Assembly: GCA_025449115.1 (NCBI GenBank)
Contig: JAHLKC010000056.1
Coordinates: 1 to 64,000, forward strand
Reading direction: 5' to 3'
DNA from: Chytridium lagenaria
Lineage: Eukaryota > Chytridiomycota > Chytridiomycetes > Chytridiales > Chytridiaceae
DNA: 64,000 nucleotides
This document shows, piece after piece, positions 1 through 11,541 of this stretch; within the stretch, counting starts at the first letter, position 1, and each line of letters begins with the position of its first letter. The notes under the pieces were generated by a model. It was not told the DNA's origin and made no database searches. It worked only from the letters and a program-made list of their open reading frames with translations. The translations under genes and the position numbers were made by a program.

Positions 1-981
1 TACCCTATACTGTCGTATTCGCTTCACAGCGTCCTCAATCGCATCAAAATCTTCTGATCCAGCGGAACATATACTCATAAAACCCTCAAACCTACTTAAT
101 ACATCATCCAACGTCTTTGCCAAATCTTCACATGCAAGCAAATCCACAAGTTTCGAGCGAAATAGTTTGACGTAAAGCTCAACGTATTCTCTGAGAGCTT
201 GCTTAAAGCGTTTTTGTCGTTGATGTAATCTGGGTCGCGATCGGATATCCGCAGTCTATGTCTCGAAAGTCGACTTCTTTGAAGCCCTACACATGTTAAA
301 TTTGAATTGGTTTTTTTAATTACTAGACGTGTTCGCACAAATGCCATGAATGCGGATTTGTATGGGCAATTGTGATGATGATTTTTCCTAGGGTTCCACA
401 TCTGCGACAGCATGCATTTTCTTGGCTACCAAAGATGTGAGAAAACCGAAACTGCATAAATGTCCTACTCTGTGTATTCCAAATTTCGGAAACGTATGAA
501 TTGATCTCCATTTGAACGAGTTCATCGTCTCGAGCAAAGCTACTATCCAGTCGGATCTCTTCCGAGAGTGTTCGAGGGAGAAGAGTGGAAGCAGAGGCCG
601 ATGAATTCGTACGATCAAGTCCGAACGGTGTGGAGAGCGATGATCTAATGTCTGAAGAAAGCAAGGTGTTTCCTGCGACAGAGTATGCAAATCCGCATGT
701 TTTGAAGGCATGCCTGATGGCCTTTTTAGGCAGCATTAGAATGGTGTAAGATGATGCTAACAAACCTGCTCTTCTGGATCCGTTGATTCCTTAATCATGC
801 CTTCCATTCCTTGCAAACTCAAGCGCTTGATCAACTGCAGCGAGCCCTGAGCGAGTGCGCCAAAGGATGAGATCATGGCTGGAGGGTGAGAGGCTGGCTG
901 TCTTTGGCGGAGTTGCTTTTCTTCAATAATGTTTGTCTTGAAATTGTCACAGTTCAATTGTTGTCCATGTGTATCGGACAT
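1..981 (-). CDS. Unrecognised multi-exon gene, 3' end off the window
   Basis: The proposed start is the ATG whose complement lies at 979-981. Exon 1 runs 981-766. A clean 44-nt intron (722-765, GTTTGT...AAAAAG) joins it in frame to exon 2 (about 721-430), giving the junction DPEEQ/AIRHAFKTCGF. A third exon begins near 255 after a CATAG acceptor and is open to the left edge of the window. Its reading switches frame at the A5 run near 200-206, after which an amphipathic, probably helical stretch continues (FKQALREYVELYVKLF, then DLLACEDLAKTLDDVLSRF). I do not recognise the family. Exon 1 has the soluble stretch SSFGALAQGSLQLIKRLSL; no membrane segment or catalytic motif is visible. Being coding is supported by intron quality and composition; function is unknown. 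Confidence 0.45.
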
Positions 982-1364
982 ATCCTTTCTGGATCTCCAT
1001 CCAAAAAACCTCGTCAATCCTTGTGCCCTTCCACAGACTTTCCAACGCTCCCCTCTCTGGTCATAGACACCGTTTATGATGCAAGAACCCTACATTTTGA
1101 TAGCTGGAGCAGAGCTACCAGAACCCGGAAGAAGTTTTACGATTGGACTTGCTCTCCTCCCTTTGGGGGTAGCGAGTGAGATTGGCCAGAGCTCGCCCAT
1201 CCACCCATCACTTTGCAGCGAGGCGAACCATGTGGGGTCTATTCTTGGTGATATGATTAGTGAATAGATGGGGAGACGCATCTTTCCCTCACCGACAAAG
1301 GTTTCTGGAGAATCATTGGATCACGGAGCTGTGATTCAGGCCCGAAATAGGTGCAGGAGATAGG

Positions 1365-1370
1365 TATAAA
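1365..1370 (+). promoter_or_regulatory. TATA-like box of the repeat-protein gene
   Basis: TATAAA lies 21 bp before an ATG at 1391 and 66 bp before the in-frame ATG at 1436. If transcription starts about 30 bp downstream of the box, the first ATG in the mRNA would be 1436, which is why that start is preferred. Confidence 0.4.
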
Positions 1371-1435
1371 GGACCTTTCTCTCTCCCTTTATGACGGGTT
1401 GTAAATCTCTTCATTCAACTAAAACACCCAAGATT

Positions 1436-3983
1436 ATGACAACCATGACCCCGTCACCTCCAACACATGCGGATCGCTCCGCCGGACTCGACTTAACGAC
1501 GCCCGCAACAGACGGCCTCTGTTTGCTTCTAGCCTGCTTGATTCTCACGCAGCCCACTATGACCCGAGACGAGGTAAACGCTCTGACGGCCCCGATTCTC
1601 CCTACTGCTTTTATTATTTTTCTTAACGTGCTACCTTGTAACTTCAGGTCAAGGCAACCTCCTCCATAGTTGGTCCCGCTCTACAGTACGAAATTGCGGA
1701 ACTCCACAAGGTTCCGGTACCAAGGAATCCGTACCTTTTGGCCGCGCTCGAGCACTTATCAGTATTCATCCCGGATGGCCATCAATACCATACTTTTAAA
1801 CCCAGTGAAAGAGTGAGTTCACGACTTTCGTACTGTCAGGTTCTTACAATACTTTAAAGACGGTCCACGATGACATTATGAACAGCACCGAGACGCTCGC
1901 CGATGGGGCTCATCGACTTTCGGTACAGTTTTAAGTTTGGTTTTTTAGCTCCGTAGACTCACCCTCCTCTTTTTACAGAACTCCACATACACCGAAGAGT
2001 CTCGTCGACCATCTTTTCGTGATCAATCTAATGAAGCTGCTCCTCGTCATCGTCGATTGACAGTAAGTCACCTCTGCCTTCAACCGTTTTTTGCTTCCTT
2101 TGTCGCTTTCAGTGTCTTAATTGATGCGTAGGTGACTCGGCAATTAGTTCCGGAAATTCAGTTGGCCACTTCGTCGTCCGAAGCTGACTGTGGCGACCGC
2201 TTTGGGGAGGAGGACTCAAACGAGTTTTTGTTTGACGTCACCGCAACTACCTCATCACCAGCGATTGGAAATTCGGAGACTTTGAGTCCGATACCGATTC
2301 AACATGACAAAGCGGTAGCTTGCCAAGCCGATGGCAGCGCGGTTGATGTCACTGATAGTCAAGAGGTGTTTGACGATATCGAGATTGTGAATGTCTCGGC
2401 TGTCGCAGAGGAGGCTGTCGATGCAGATTTGGTAGAAATTTGCGAAAAAAAGGTAAGCTTACTCTCTTGTGTTTTTTGCCTATTAAAACTTTAATTGTTT
2501 TCTTAGGCGGAAACCAACGACGATGCGGTCGACCCTGCTCTTTTTGGCCACGCCAGTCCCGAGCTTCTGGATCTGGCATGCAATTTGGTAAACACTGACG
2601 ACTTCAACAACGCTTTTATCGAGCTTCTGGAGATTTCAAAAAATTACGAGTCTGAAGCTGTGTATGATGCAGCTGTCGACGAGCTTCTCGCTATGGCTCA
2701 ACACTTGGCAACGGACAATGATAACGATGAGTTTGACCATGCTGTTGAGGAACTCATGACTCTTTCTTGCAATCTTGTTTTCGACGGCAACTTGGGTACG
2801 AAGACTGACGAATTGGACGAGACCATCCCCGAGAGCCTTACGATCGCTACCCATCTAGAGACTGAATCTGTGTATGATACCGCCATTGACGCTCTATCTC
2901 GGCACTCGACAACGAGTCATGCGGTCTACGAGTTCAATATTGCTGTTCACGAACTCATGGCTATCGACTACGATGGTGGCTTGCCAAAGGAAACCGACTT
3001 TGACGATTTTGACGAGGAGATCGCAAAGTTCCTTACAATCGCCAAGAATTTTGAGATTGAAGCAGTGTATGATAGAGCTGTAGAGGAGCTTCTTGCTTTA
3101 GCACGAAATTTGGCAACGGATGACGTCGACGACGAGTTTAATCATGCTGCTGAAGAGCTCATTGCTCTTTCGCGCAATTTGTGCACCAATGAATGCGACG
3201 TATTCAAGACCGCCGTGGCCGAACTTCTTGCTCTTAATGTAAATCTGGCAACAGACGATACAGATGGAGCGTTTGGTTGTACGCTTGAATGTATGATTGA
3301 GGAATATTTGGAGATGGCAAGACAGATGGAGACGTATGATATGGAGATAAAGTTTCAGAGTGCTGTCGAGGAGCTGATGGAGATTGCATGCCAATTGGAA
3401 GTGGATGAGGCTGACGAAACTTTCCGGATTGCTGCCAAGGAACTGATGAGGCTTGCAATTTACATCGAAGCAGATGAAGGTGACGCGACATTTTCGCTTG
3501 CCGTTAATGAGCTCCTTGCCCTTGCGAGAGGCTTTGAAGGGAATGCGGAGGGGGAGATGGATGGATATGTTAGCGAGAAGGTAGGCACTTTGATGATATC
3601 TTGGGCCTTTCTTGATGTTTATTCTCATCGCCTATATTTGATTGAAAAAAGGTATTGCCGGATACGCCTATCACGAATATTGAGCCACTTAATGAGGCAG
3701 CCGAGTTTATTCATCCCCCCCGTCCTTATATGAGCTTGGACGCTATTTACCCGCCAGAGGTTATTGAGGCTGAAGTGGAGGCTGCACGTTCGGTGATGGC
3801 GCGATATGACGGTTATAACGTTGAGGCATCCGTAAGTTTGTTTTATGATATGGTACAGGCGATAATAACAAACTGTTTTAGAGACCGAGGATGAAGGTAA
3901 TTAAGCCGGTGCCGACGCAGGAGGTGATTCAGCGGATTCTATGGATGAGAGTCGGGAAGCGTAAGGGAAGGAAGCAGAAGTAG
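1436..3983 (+). CDS. Acidic tandem-helical-repeat protein, unrecognised
   Basis: A gene of at least seven exons with consistent splice junctions. The first intron is 1574-1647. Others begin near 1812, 1924, 2061, 2452, 3580 and 3832. The last exon encodes RPRMKVIKPVPTQEVI and ends at TAG 3981-3983. The N-terminal part (SAGLDLTTPATDGLCLLL) is followed by a long acidic region, 2585-3560, built from roughly 30-40-residue degenerate repeats. These share the cores AVDELLAMAQHLATD, AVEELMTLSCNL, AAEELIALSRNL, AVEELMEIACQLEVD and AVNELLALARGF, each followed by an Asp/Glu-rich turn and an aromatic Phe or Tyr. I count at least ten units. The pattern predicts paired amphipathic helices. There is no signal peptide or membrane span, and I cannot match it to TPR, HEAT or Sel1. 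An alternative start at 1391 would add 15 residues. Confidence 0.7.
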
Positions 3984-4221
3984 ATTGCATGTTACTCGGT
4001 TGTATGCGGTTATATAAACTTTTAAAGGACCTTGTGCCATCACTTGATTTTAAAAACTTCGATTGAATGAATAAAAGCATATATATTTTACAGCTCAACC
4101 CACATAATGCATAAACGGTGGATACAAATACGTGGTTACAGCAAAGAGTCAAACAAGCGATATATAAAACATGAAGATAAGTCGGATGAAAAGATGACAA
4201 GTAGATAAAATTGATAGCAAC

Positions 4222-5345
4222 TTAGCGCTTGCTAGCAGCAGTGTTGAGAGCATCAGCAATAAGAAGCGTGATCATGGCATGTGGAGCGATTCGGAAATAA
4301 TAAGTAGCGAATCCCTAGAAAGCCGTTAATTATAATAGGAATAGAAATAATAATAAAATAATAGTAGTAAAAGCCCTTCTAATATACCTTGTAAAATGCC
4401 ATAGGTCCTTCCTTCCTAATCACCTTTACGGCGCAGTCAAATGAGCTCTTGTATGGAAGACCACCCTTGGCGTCGGGCTTCTGCTTCTGGAGACGCGTCT
4501 TTACAAAGTCGAAGGGGAGGGAGAAGAACGAGGCGAAAAATCCGGCGATAGCGGAGGCGCCAAACTGCGTAGATGCGGTTCCTTTACCAAGGTGGGACTC
4601 AAGACGAGCTTTTGCCTCGGAGAAACTATCGACTCGTTTTAGTTGAAGTGCAAAGGAATAACAATAGAGCCCACTCACGTTGAAAGCATCCCCAAATTCA
4701 ACGCCATGGCCCGCGCCACCGTCGGACCCGACCCTTTCCACAACGCGACGACCCCCTCATCCTTTGCAATCCTCACAATCGCATCCACCACCGATTTATA
4801 ATTCGACCTTTGCGCAGCCGGCAGCAATCCATCGGCCTGCATCCTAATGAGCGCAAGATCGCAAGGGTTCCCAATGACAGCCCCTAGAGCACCTGCACCC
4901 AACCCAGCCATAGCCTTTTGCATGACGGTCGCTGGTGCGTTGTTAGGATTCCTGGATTGAGCGAATGACACAAAGGTGTTGAAGAGACCCATGCGGGCGG
5001 TGGTGTAGGTGGCTTGACGGAGGAGACCGGCGGAGAGGCCGGTGTAGAGAGATGCTGGGATGTGTGAGTTTGAGATGAATGATGAATGAGAGTTTCTTAC
5101 TGAAGCCTTGGGATTTGATGATGCTGGAGGCGACGGAGAAGGCGCTTTGCTTTGCGGCGTGGGCGCCTTCGCCGACTAATTGGATTCTGACCTTGACCAT
5201 GTCGACTGGCTGGATTACTGTTGTAGCGGCCCTTTGGTTAATGGTTAGGGTTGTTGGTGACGCTTTGGTATTTTGCATGGACTTACATGCCAGCAAGGCC
5301 ACCAAACACAAACGGTTGGACCATGTGCCAGACTGATGACTCCAT
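4222..5345 (-). CDS. SLC25A11: Mitochondrial 2-oxoglutarate/malate-type carrier (SLC25A11-like)
   Basis: Inner-membrane exchanger of the mitochondrial carrier family; this subtype swaps 2-oxoglutarate for malate or other dicarboxylates. The five exons read in order: MESSVWHMVQPFVFGGLAG; the first carrier signature QPVDMVKVRIQL; SLYTGLSAGLLRQATYTTAR; the second signature NPCDLALIRMQADGLLPAAQ, the subtype hallmark; and the third signature LPFDFVKTRLQKQKPDA. The final exon is FATYYFRIAPHAMITLLIAD, ending at 4222. All three PxD/E-x-x-K/R signatures are present and the length (about 300 residues) is normal. The start is the ATG complementary to 5343-5345, which opens straight into the first helix. 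Dicarboxylate carriers are the nearest alternative, but the second repeat favours the oxoglutarate carrier. Confidence 0.92.
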
Positions 5346-6547
5346 TATAGCAGCGACGTTTCAATTTTAACCTTAGGAAGAATGGATGGGGGTACTGTGG
5401 CGACTTGGATGGTGTGAACGTGAAGAGCTCACTGTTGGCAGGACAGTGGTTGAAGGTTTTCTTGTGATGTTGCGATGGGATAGAGATGAAAGAAGATGAC
5501 AAGGGATGACGTTTTGTTCTGCCTCCCACACGGAAACCCTAAGTAAAAGGAGATGCTTATGAGGATGCTTGAAGGTGTCAGGAGGGTGTCCGCCTGCAGC
5601 CACGACTATGACAACGACGACGACGGCGACGACGTGTAAAAGATAAAAGGCCGTGGAGAGAGACGGAGGAGCGAGGTATGAGCGCACGCACCTGTTTTGA
5701 CTCTTTATGAAATAAACGGAGAAACAGGAAAAACCCGCTTTTAATTATTAACGGCGATGAATGGAGCGAATAATATTTAATTATTAAATTAATTATTGAA
5801 ATGCTGCGCGTGTTGAGTGAAGCAGCGCCACCATCACCGACTGCGCTGTGCTCTGTGACAGGATTTGTGGAGAGAAATCGATACTCCTTCGAAACGGTTG
5901 TGCAAGATACGGTGATAGATGGATGGTGGGTATGGGTGGATGAAGGGATCAACCACTTCATCCTGTGCAAGCCTCAAACTGCGTGTCCATAGGTCAAAAT
6001 GACATTTTAAATGTTTACTCAAAAGCAAGCTAGTCTCAACAACCCCATACGATCTCGCTGAATGACGACAGTGAAGCTCATCGAGCACCTTCCATAGCTC
6101 GCCAGTAGTCCCGTTGCTGTTCACTGTGACCGTCGTCGCTGATCCCCTTTTTATGTGAATTTGGACTCCGAAACATGAGATTGTCAACTTTTGCAGTTCT
6201 TAAAGTCAGGTGGACGATCATGATGGAGACGATCATGTGCAGCTCGCCACTGCTTTATCCTTGATTTCGTCGTTACTTCAAGCTCTGTTGACATCAACAA
6301 CGCACGAGCTCTCAACCTCCAGCGAGGCAGCATCTTGCAACGTTGGCTGCTCGTAATTGATGGCCTCCAACTTCCAAGCCTCTATCGGGCCATCGATATG
6401 GATTTGAATGAAGGAAATGTGGCTTTCCCTCCTCCCTTCATCTCTTATCTCAACTCCCCCCAAAACCTCGTCTCCGTCCAATTCCGTGTTTTTTGCTGTG
6501 CCTCCTCACGCGGAAAACCGGGACGACTCCATATCCTCGAATTTGTA
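5346..6547. other. Intergenic region with no supported gene
   Basis: Both strands carry only Ser/His/Pro-rich or low-complexity open frames that lack conserved motifs. There is an AT-rich patch near 5750-5800. Nothing here could be assigned. Confidence 0.5.
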
Positions 6548-6655
6548 TCACCCATTTAGATTCATCCCGGAATCCTCCGCTTTATCTGGTCGCATCTCAT
6601 CCATCGACGCGTCATTGTTATCAGAGTCATCCATTGACATTCTAGAGAGCAATTC

Positions 6656-6679
6656 ATCATCATCATCATCATCATCGGC
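6656..6679. repeat. (TCA)n microsatellite
   Basis: A trinucleotide repeat of about eight units. On the minus strand it would encode an Asp run if the alternative acidic channel tail is used. Confidence 0.8.
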
Positions 6680-6680
6680 A

Positions 6681-8754
6681 TCATCGCTGCTTTCTGCTAA
6701 GGATACGTTCCGCGCTTCTTCCATCATCAATGCGTCCTCCTTCACAACACAAACAACTCTCCTTACGCTCCGCCACCACCCTTCCTTCTACCTCCCCAAC
6801 CACCCCCCTGTCTTCCTCCCTCCTTGAACCCCTCTTTCTCTCCCTTCGTCTCACAACCCTCCTCTCCGCCTTCTCCGCAACCTTAGCGAACCGACTCACA
6901 TATCTCGCTTGCACTAACGCCAAAAACACTGCAAACGTCGCGATCCCCGTGAACGCAAACACGTTCCAGAATTCCCAGGACCACGGAGACGAGGGCACGA
7001 GATCACCATACCCAATCGTGGTCATGGTGATAAAGGTGAAGTAGAGGGCGTCCATGTATGTCCAGTTAGAGGCGATTTCGCAGACTTCAAAGATCTTGGC
7101 GGAGAGGAACCACCTTGTGTAAAGCGTTTCAGTTAGCTTGAGTGTGAAGATGTAAGACGGTTACCATATTAAAATAAATATGATCATCATCCACATCTTA
7201 TTCCTTTCTGCCCTTTTCTGCACTTCAACAATCTCTGAATCCTTTTTCCGTCGTCGCCGTTTCGTCAACGTATCTTTCGGCATATCAATAACAGTAGCAT
7301 GCGACCCTTCAAGCACTTGCGAACTCTCTACCCTCGTTTCTCCAATCCTACAGCCATTAAACCAAAACGTCTTCACTCCTTTTAAAAACGTCACCACCGT
7401 TAACGCTTCATGGTCTTCATAAACCGTATCCTCCGAATCCCCAATTCCCCCTTTCACCAAAAAAGCACTCGCGAGCTTCGGCCACCGTTTAAACACCACC
7501 CTCCCCCGTCTCGTCCGTCTTGGTACCAAACTCCCAGCCGACTCCCCTTCCACCCCATTCAACTGTTTCCGCCGATACGCAACCCTCGCCTAATGCAAAC
7601 CATGAGAATACACCTATACAAAAAAGCTTACAGCATGTTCAATTTGCCATTTCGCCTTTTCCGCAACATGTTCCTCGACGGCATGAAAGAACAACGCAAA
7701 ACTCCCAATCCCCACAAAAAAATAGAAAAACAAAAACACCCTCCCAAACGTGGTTTGCGGTGCGATGTTCCCATACCCGATCGTCAATAACGTTGTCAAC
7801 ACAAACGCGTACGTATCTTCATAATCAAACCCCTCGATCGCATGGAATAAAAGACCACCCATTGAAATAGTCCAAGAGGCGATGATGGCGGAGATGCTTT
7901 TATACGTTAGATTGGAAAAGAAAGTGTCACTTGTTACATGAGCTTTTTCCTAGACTTTCCAATGTGCTCGTTCTCACCATTATTTCGAATCCGATCCCAC
8001 ATCAATAACGCAAACACCACCAAAGAACAAACCGCCGACGCGAGGGCCGCTAAAAACCCTTGCGATATCTGCGCAACCTCCATCACATCTCTCCGAATCC
8101 TAGTCTTGAAAAGCACAACCGCAACTGTCATCAAAACGCCTTTTTAAACAGTATCAGTCGTATGTGGAGGTGTGTTGTACCATGCATGAAACATCCGATA
8201 ACCGCTATGGCGCTGCTCCATTTCACTATCTTCTCAGAAAGACGGACAATGAACGATATTTGAACTATAAGTGTGAATACGAGGGATATGAGGACGAGGA
8301 TGGAGATATCGGAACCCATGTACATCAAGGGGGAGAATTGGAGTTGAACCTTTGTAGCAACGTTGTTGATGATTTTATGGGTTGCTTCGGATGCGAGGGA
8401 TGAGGAGGGAGTTGGTTGAGCCGTGACTTGCGTTGCGTTGATGGTGTCAATGCTTATTGGTGATTTTGATACTAACCATGAGGAAATTGTGAGGGCTCGA
8501 AGCACCGCGGTGGCTCTTCCGTATAACTCCTTTTAGTGTTTCGTTTGTTGAAAGAGCACTCACAAGTATACGTGGATGAGGGTTGCCACTATAAAGGGTT
8601 TTCCTCTTGCTCCCATTCCGTTCATATAAGACGTTTCGGTTGTTGGGGAACCTGTTGTTGGGGATGGCGACATATTGACGTCCGACTGCCCAGCTGTTGA
8701 CGCATCGTGGTGTTGTTCAGAACGACTTGAGACGGTTAACCGCGGGATTGCCAT
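6681..8754 (-). CDS. TOK-type two-pore outward-rectifying K+ channel
   Basis: Plasma-membrane potassium channel of the fungal TOK family: eight membrane segments and two pore loops in one chain. The exons encode an N-terminal cytosolic Ser/Thr-rich segment, then several hydrophobic helices (ISILVLISLVFTLIVQISFI; TVAVVLFKTRIRR; FLAALASAVCSLVVFALLMW). Pore loop 1 is LTTLLTIGYGNIAPQT near 7770 and pore loop 2 is FTFITMTTIGYGDLVPSS near 7000. Both selectivity filters are the canonical TIGYG. The two pores are separated by about 130 residues of basic linker, and a basic tail follows (RRVVRRRERKRGSRREEDRG). A GTG-led frame extends to 8787, but the in-frame ATG at 8754 is the likely start. The C-terminus is uncertain: reading straight through stops at 6681, whereas a possible 52-nt intron (GTAGAAG...GTGAAG) would join an acidic tail ending at 6548. 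Confidence 0.88.
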
Positions 8755-8983
8755 GTGTCTCTTTAAATTCTTGTTCGCTGTCGACACTGCGACGACCCCA
8801 CCTCCAACTCTTTATTTGAAATAATGGGTGTAAACAATGTGTGTCTGATGAGATGCCTCCTAAATTCTTCCAGAGTTGGAGAATCCGGATCTACGGTGGT
8901 GATCTCTTGTCATTGTTGCGAATGTGGGGGGCGATCTTGGGAAGTGGAACTACATGTCATAAGCTTCAGCGGCTGGCCTTGTC

Positions 8984-8999
8984 GTTCATATAAAAGGGG
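8984..8999 (+). promoter_or_regulatory. TATA box for the 9.1-kb gene
   Basis: TATAAAAGGGG lies about 95 bp upstream of the proposed ATG at 9087 and is followed by a pyrimidine-rich CTCACTCACTCATCC tract. Box, leader and start form a coherent promoter. Confidence 0.55.
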
Positions 9000-9086
9000 A
9001 GTTGTAGTCCTCTTTCTTTCCTCCATATCTTTCACTCACTCACTCATCCCTTTCGCTCAAGCCCGTCAAACAAAACACCATCAAGT

Positions 9087-10304
9087 ATGTCATCACATTC
9101 AGGATCATTCGACGGCCCAGACATCGAGTTTGTTCAAATGAGTAAGTGATTCCTTCCCCTTTCCCTTTGCATTTACCTCTCACTGACAACTTTTACAGTA
9201 TACAATGGTCTCCGCCTTCCCCCAACTCCACCAAAGGTCGCCCCAACCCCAACCTCCATCATCGACCTCCTAAAACGTATTCACACCTCCGTCGATGCAT
9301 TCGCATCCAACACCAACACCATCACCTCCCTCCTCAACAAAAAACTTTATACAATGACCAACACGCTCGACACCGAAAACACCACTACCTCCCTCCTCCA
9401 CAAAAAACTCGCTATAATGACCAACACCCTCAACCACTGCATCTCCCTCACAACCCTCCCCACCACTCCCTCTCCCATCCTCGTCGTCATCGAAACCCTC
9501 AAAACCCACTTCCTCGACATCACATCCACAATCTACGAACTCGAAACCACCTCCCCAGATTTAGAAGACCATCGCGTTCAATTCACCCAAGAATTCGAGA
9601 AATCCATATATGCTATGATGCTGACGTTGACTGATGTTGGTGACAACCCTACAACCAGGTCACCGGAGCCAGAGTCTATTGCGACCGGTAGGTCTGAGGC
9701 TGGATTAAAATCCACGGCAACCCCTATGGAGAACCCCATATCTCTCACATTCGATCTCCCGACCGAACCCCCCACCGTCGCTCCCGCCCACGCTCCATCC
9801 CTTCACGTCTCCTCATCAACAATCCCAAACACAAATTTCCTAACCCCCAATTTCGACGACATCCCATCCCGCTCCGTCTCCCCACCCTACGACAACGTCT
9901 ATCACGACCCGCCCATCGAAACATACACGGTCACACCCAGCAATTCACCGTCCCCTGTTCCATCCCCCGTGTTGTCAGGTCAGATCACCCCGCTTGGCGC
10001 GTTCGTGGAGTTCCCAGAGGTGATGACGCTCACGTATGCGGATTTTGGAGTGGTTGTGGATGGGATGGAGAGGATGAAGTTGGATGAAGAGGGAGTGGGA
10101 CAGCTTGTGAGTGCTATTGTGGATGATTTGGAGAAAGATGTGGCGTCGTTGAAGCATTTGAGATCAAAGTCGATGGAGGATGTGGGTGGGAAGTTTGTGA
10201 AGAAGGTGAAGACGAGGAAGGGGAAAGTTGTGGAAGTGACGGAGGTTCGACGGTCTGCGAGGTTGATGGAGAAGGAGGCGAAGAAGAACCGGGAGAGAGT
10301 GTGA
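9087..10304 (+). CDS. Unrecognised hypothetical protein, two exons
   Basis: The start ATG follows a clear TATA box and leader. Exon 1 (MSSHSGSFDGPDIEFVQM) joins through a GTAAGTG...TTTTACAG intron to IYNGLRLPPTPPKVAPTP. The frame then stays open to the TGA at 10304. The protein (about 380 residues) has an N-terminal helical part with an internally repeated motif (TSLLNKKLYTMTNTLD and TSLLHKKLAIMTNTLN). A Pro/Thr/Ser-rich middle follows, and the C-terminus is strongly basic (FVKKVKTRKGKVVEVTEVR, then LMEKEAKKNRERV). There is no signal peptide or membrane helix. The basic tail could be a nuclear signal. Family unknown. Confidence 0.7.
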
Positions 10305-11541
10305 TTTTTTTTTTTTTTTGTTATTGTAATTCGGTTTCCTTGTTTTTTCCCCCACCCATTTTAGACAGGTGTTTTTTTTTGGGTTCCCCTCTACAGTTTT
10401 TTTTTTCTCTCTTGCAAAGTTACCTCTTTTCCCCTTCTATTCTAAAAACATACTTTAACGATATTAAAAAAAATAAACAACAAAACATGGAACATGGAAT
10501 TATTAAAAGGTGTGACTATACTGCAACATTATCTCCAAAGGCTGAGACCGTCATGTCGACACTGCGTCCCATCTTTTTCACCCCCATGAATACGAAAATT
10601 CAGCACGGCAAGCAAAACAAGGGTTGAACATTATCACGATCCCCACCAACACATAGACATTAAGAGCCCAATTGCAACCCTCCTTCATTGGAACAAATAT
10701 CTCACGTAGGACCCTTAACGAGGATGTCCACGGGGGATAAAAGTTCCAGTTGCGTTAGAGACCGGTAAATCGTACTCCGCAAGGCAAACACCACATAGGA
10801 ACCTTGTTTTCTAAAGATATCTCACGGCAATCCTCCCGCAACGATGACCAAACATTATCGCCAACGGTCTCTGAAAGGATCCGCGATGGCCAACCAACAA
10901 TCCCTCTCATACAAGCCTTAATTTTAACGCCGCTTTAGAATTGGTCAAGCTAGGTAAATACTTATATAGCTACGAATTCTAAAGTCTCCATCGTAAATCC
11001 CCTTATGCCAATCCCCGATTTCTATACACTCATGAATCTTATCTTGCAAAACAAACATTGGACACCTCATTATCCAACCCTTAATTCCCACCAACAAACT
11101 CCCGTCTCCTCAAAACAAGCCCTTTGCCAACCCCGCTTTACCCGTGATCCTCCGTCTCACTGTAAATCCGTCTCTCACCATGTTCATAAAAAATGATGGG
11201 TCCATTTCTCCCCGCCAATAAAACCATAACCCGATCCATCCCAAACGTTTAATAAAAACCCACACTCCAGACAATTAACAACGGGCACAACGTTTTATTG
11301 TTTGCGCTTTGGCCGACTGTCAATCCCGGCCAAATCCCTAGCCGTGACTCACTTTGCAAAAGCGCGATTCGCTGATGTGGGAACTTTATGCTGGTTGAAG
11401 CTCGATCGTGGGCTAAAAGGGGGAAGCGTCACCGAAATACCTCGGCACATTTTTTTTTGGTTGTTGGTTGAATACCTTGTGCTTTCAGTGGTTAAAAAGA
11501 GACGGCATACTATTATACCACTGCGGAGAGGTCGTAAAACG
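10305..11541. other. Gap without a supported gene
   Basis: Begins with T-rich sequence after the previous stop (10306-10400), a plausible 3' end region. The rest shows only short unconserved frames. It probably contains the promoter of the next gene. Confidence 0.5.

Noticed and set aside
5373..5970. Overlapping minus-strand Ser/His-rich ORFs upstream of the carrier
   Set aside because: Low complexity and no splice or family support.
6408..6827. Plus-strand ORF over the channel 3' end
   Set aside because: It is antisense to the channel's basic/acidic tail and explained by the repetitive codon composition there.
9146..9634. Pro/His-rich plus-strand ORF
   Set aside because: It overlaps the spliced gene 9087-10304 in another frame; low-complexity shadow.
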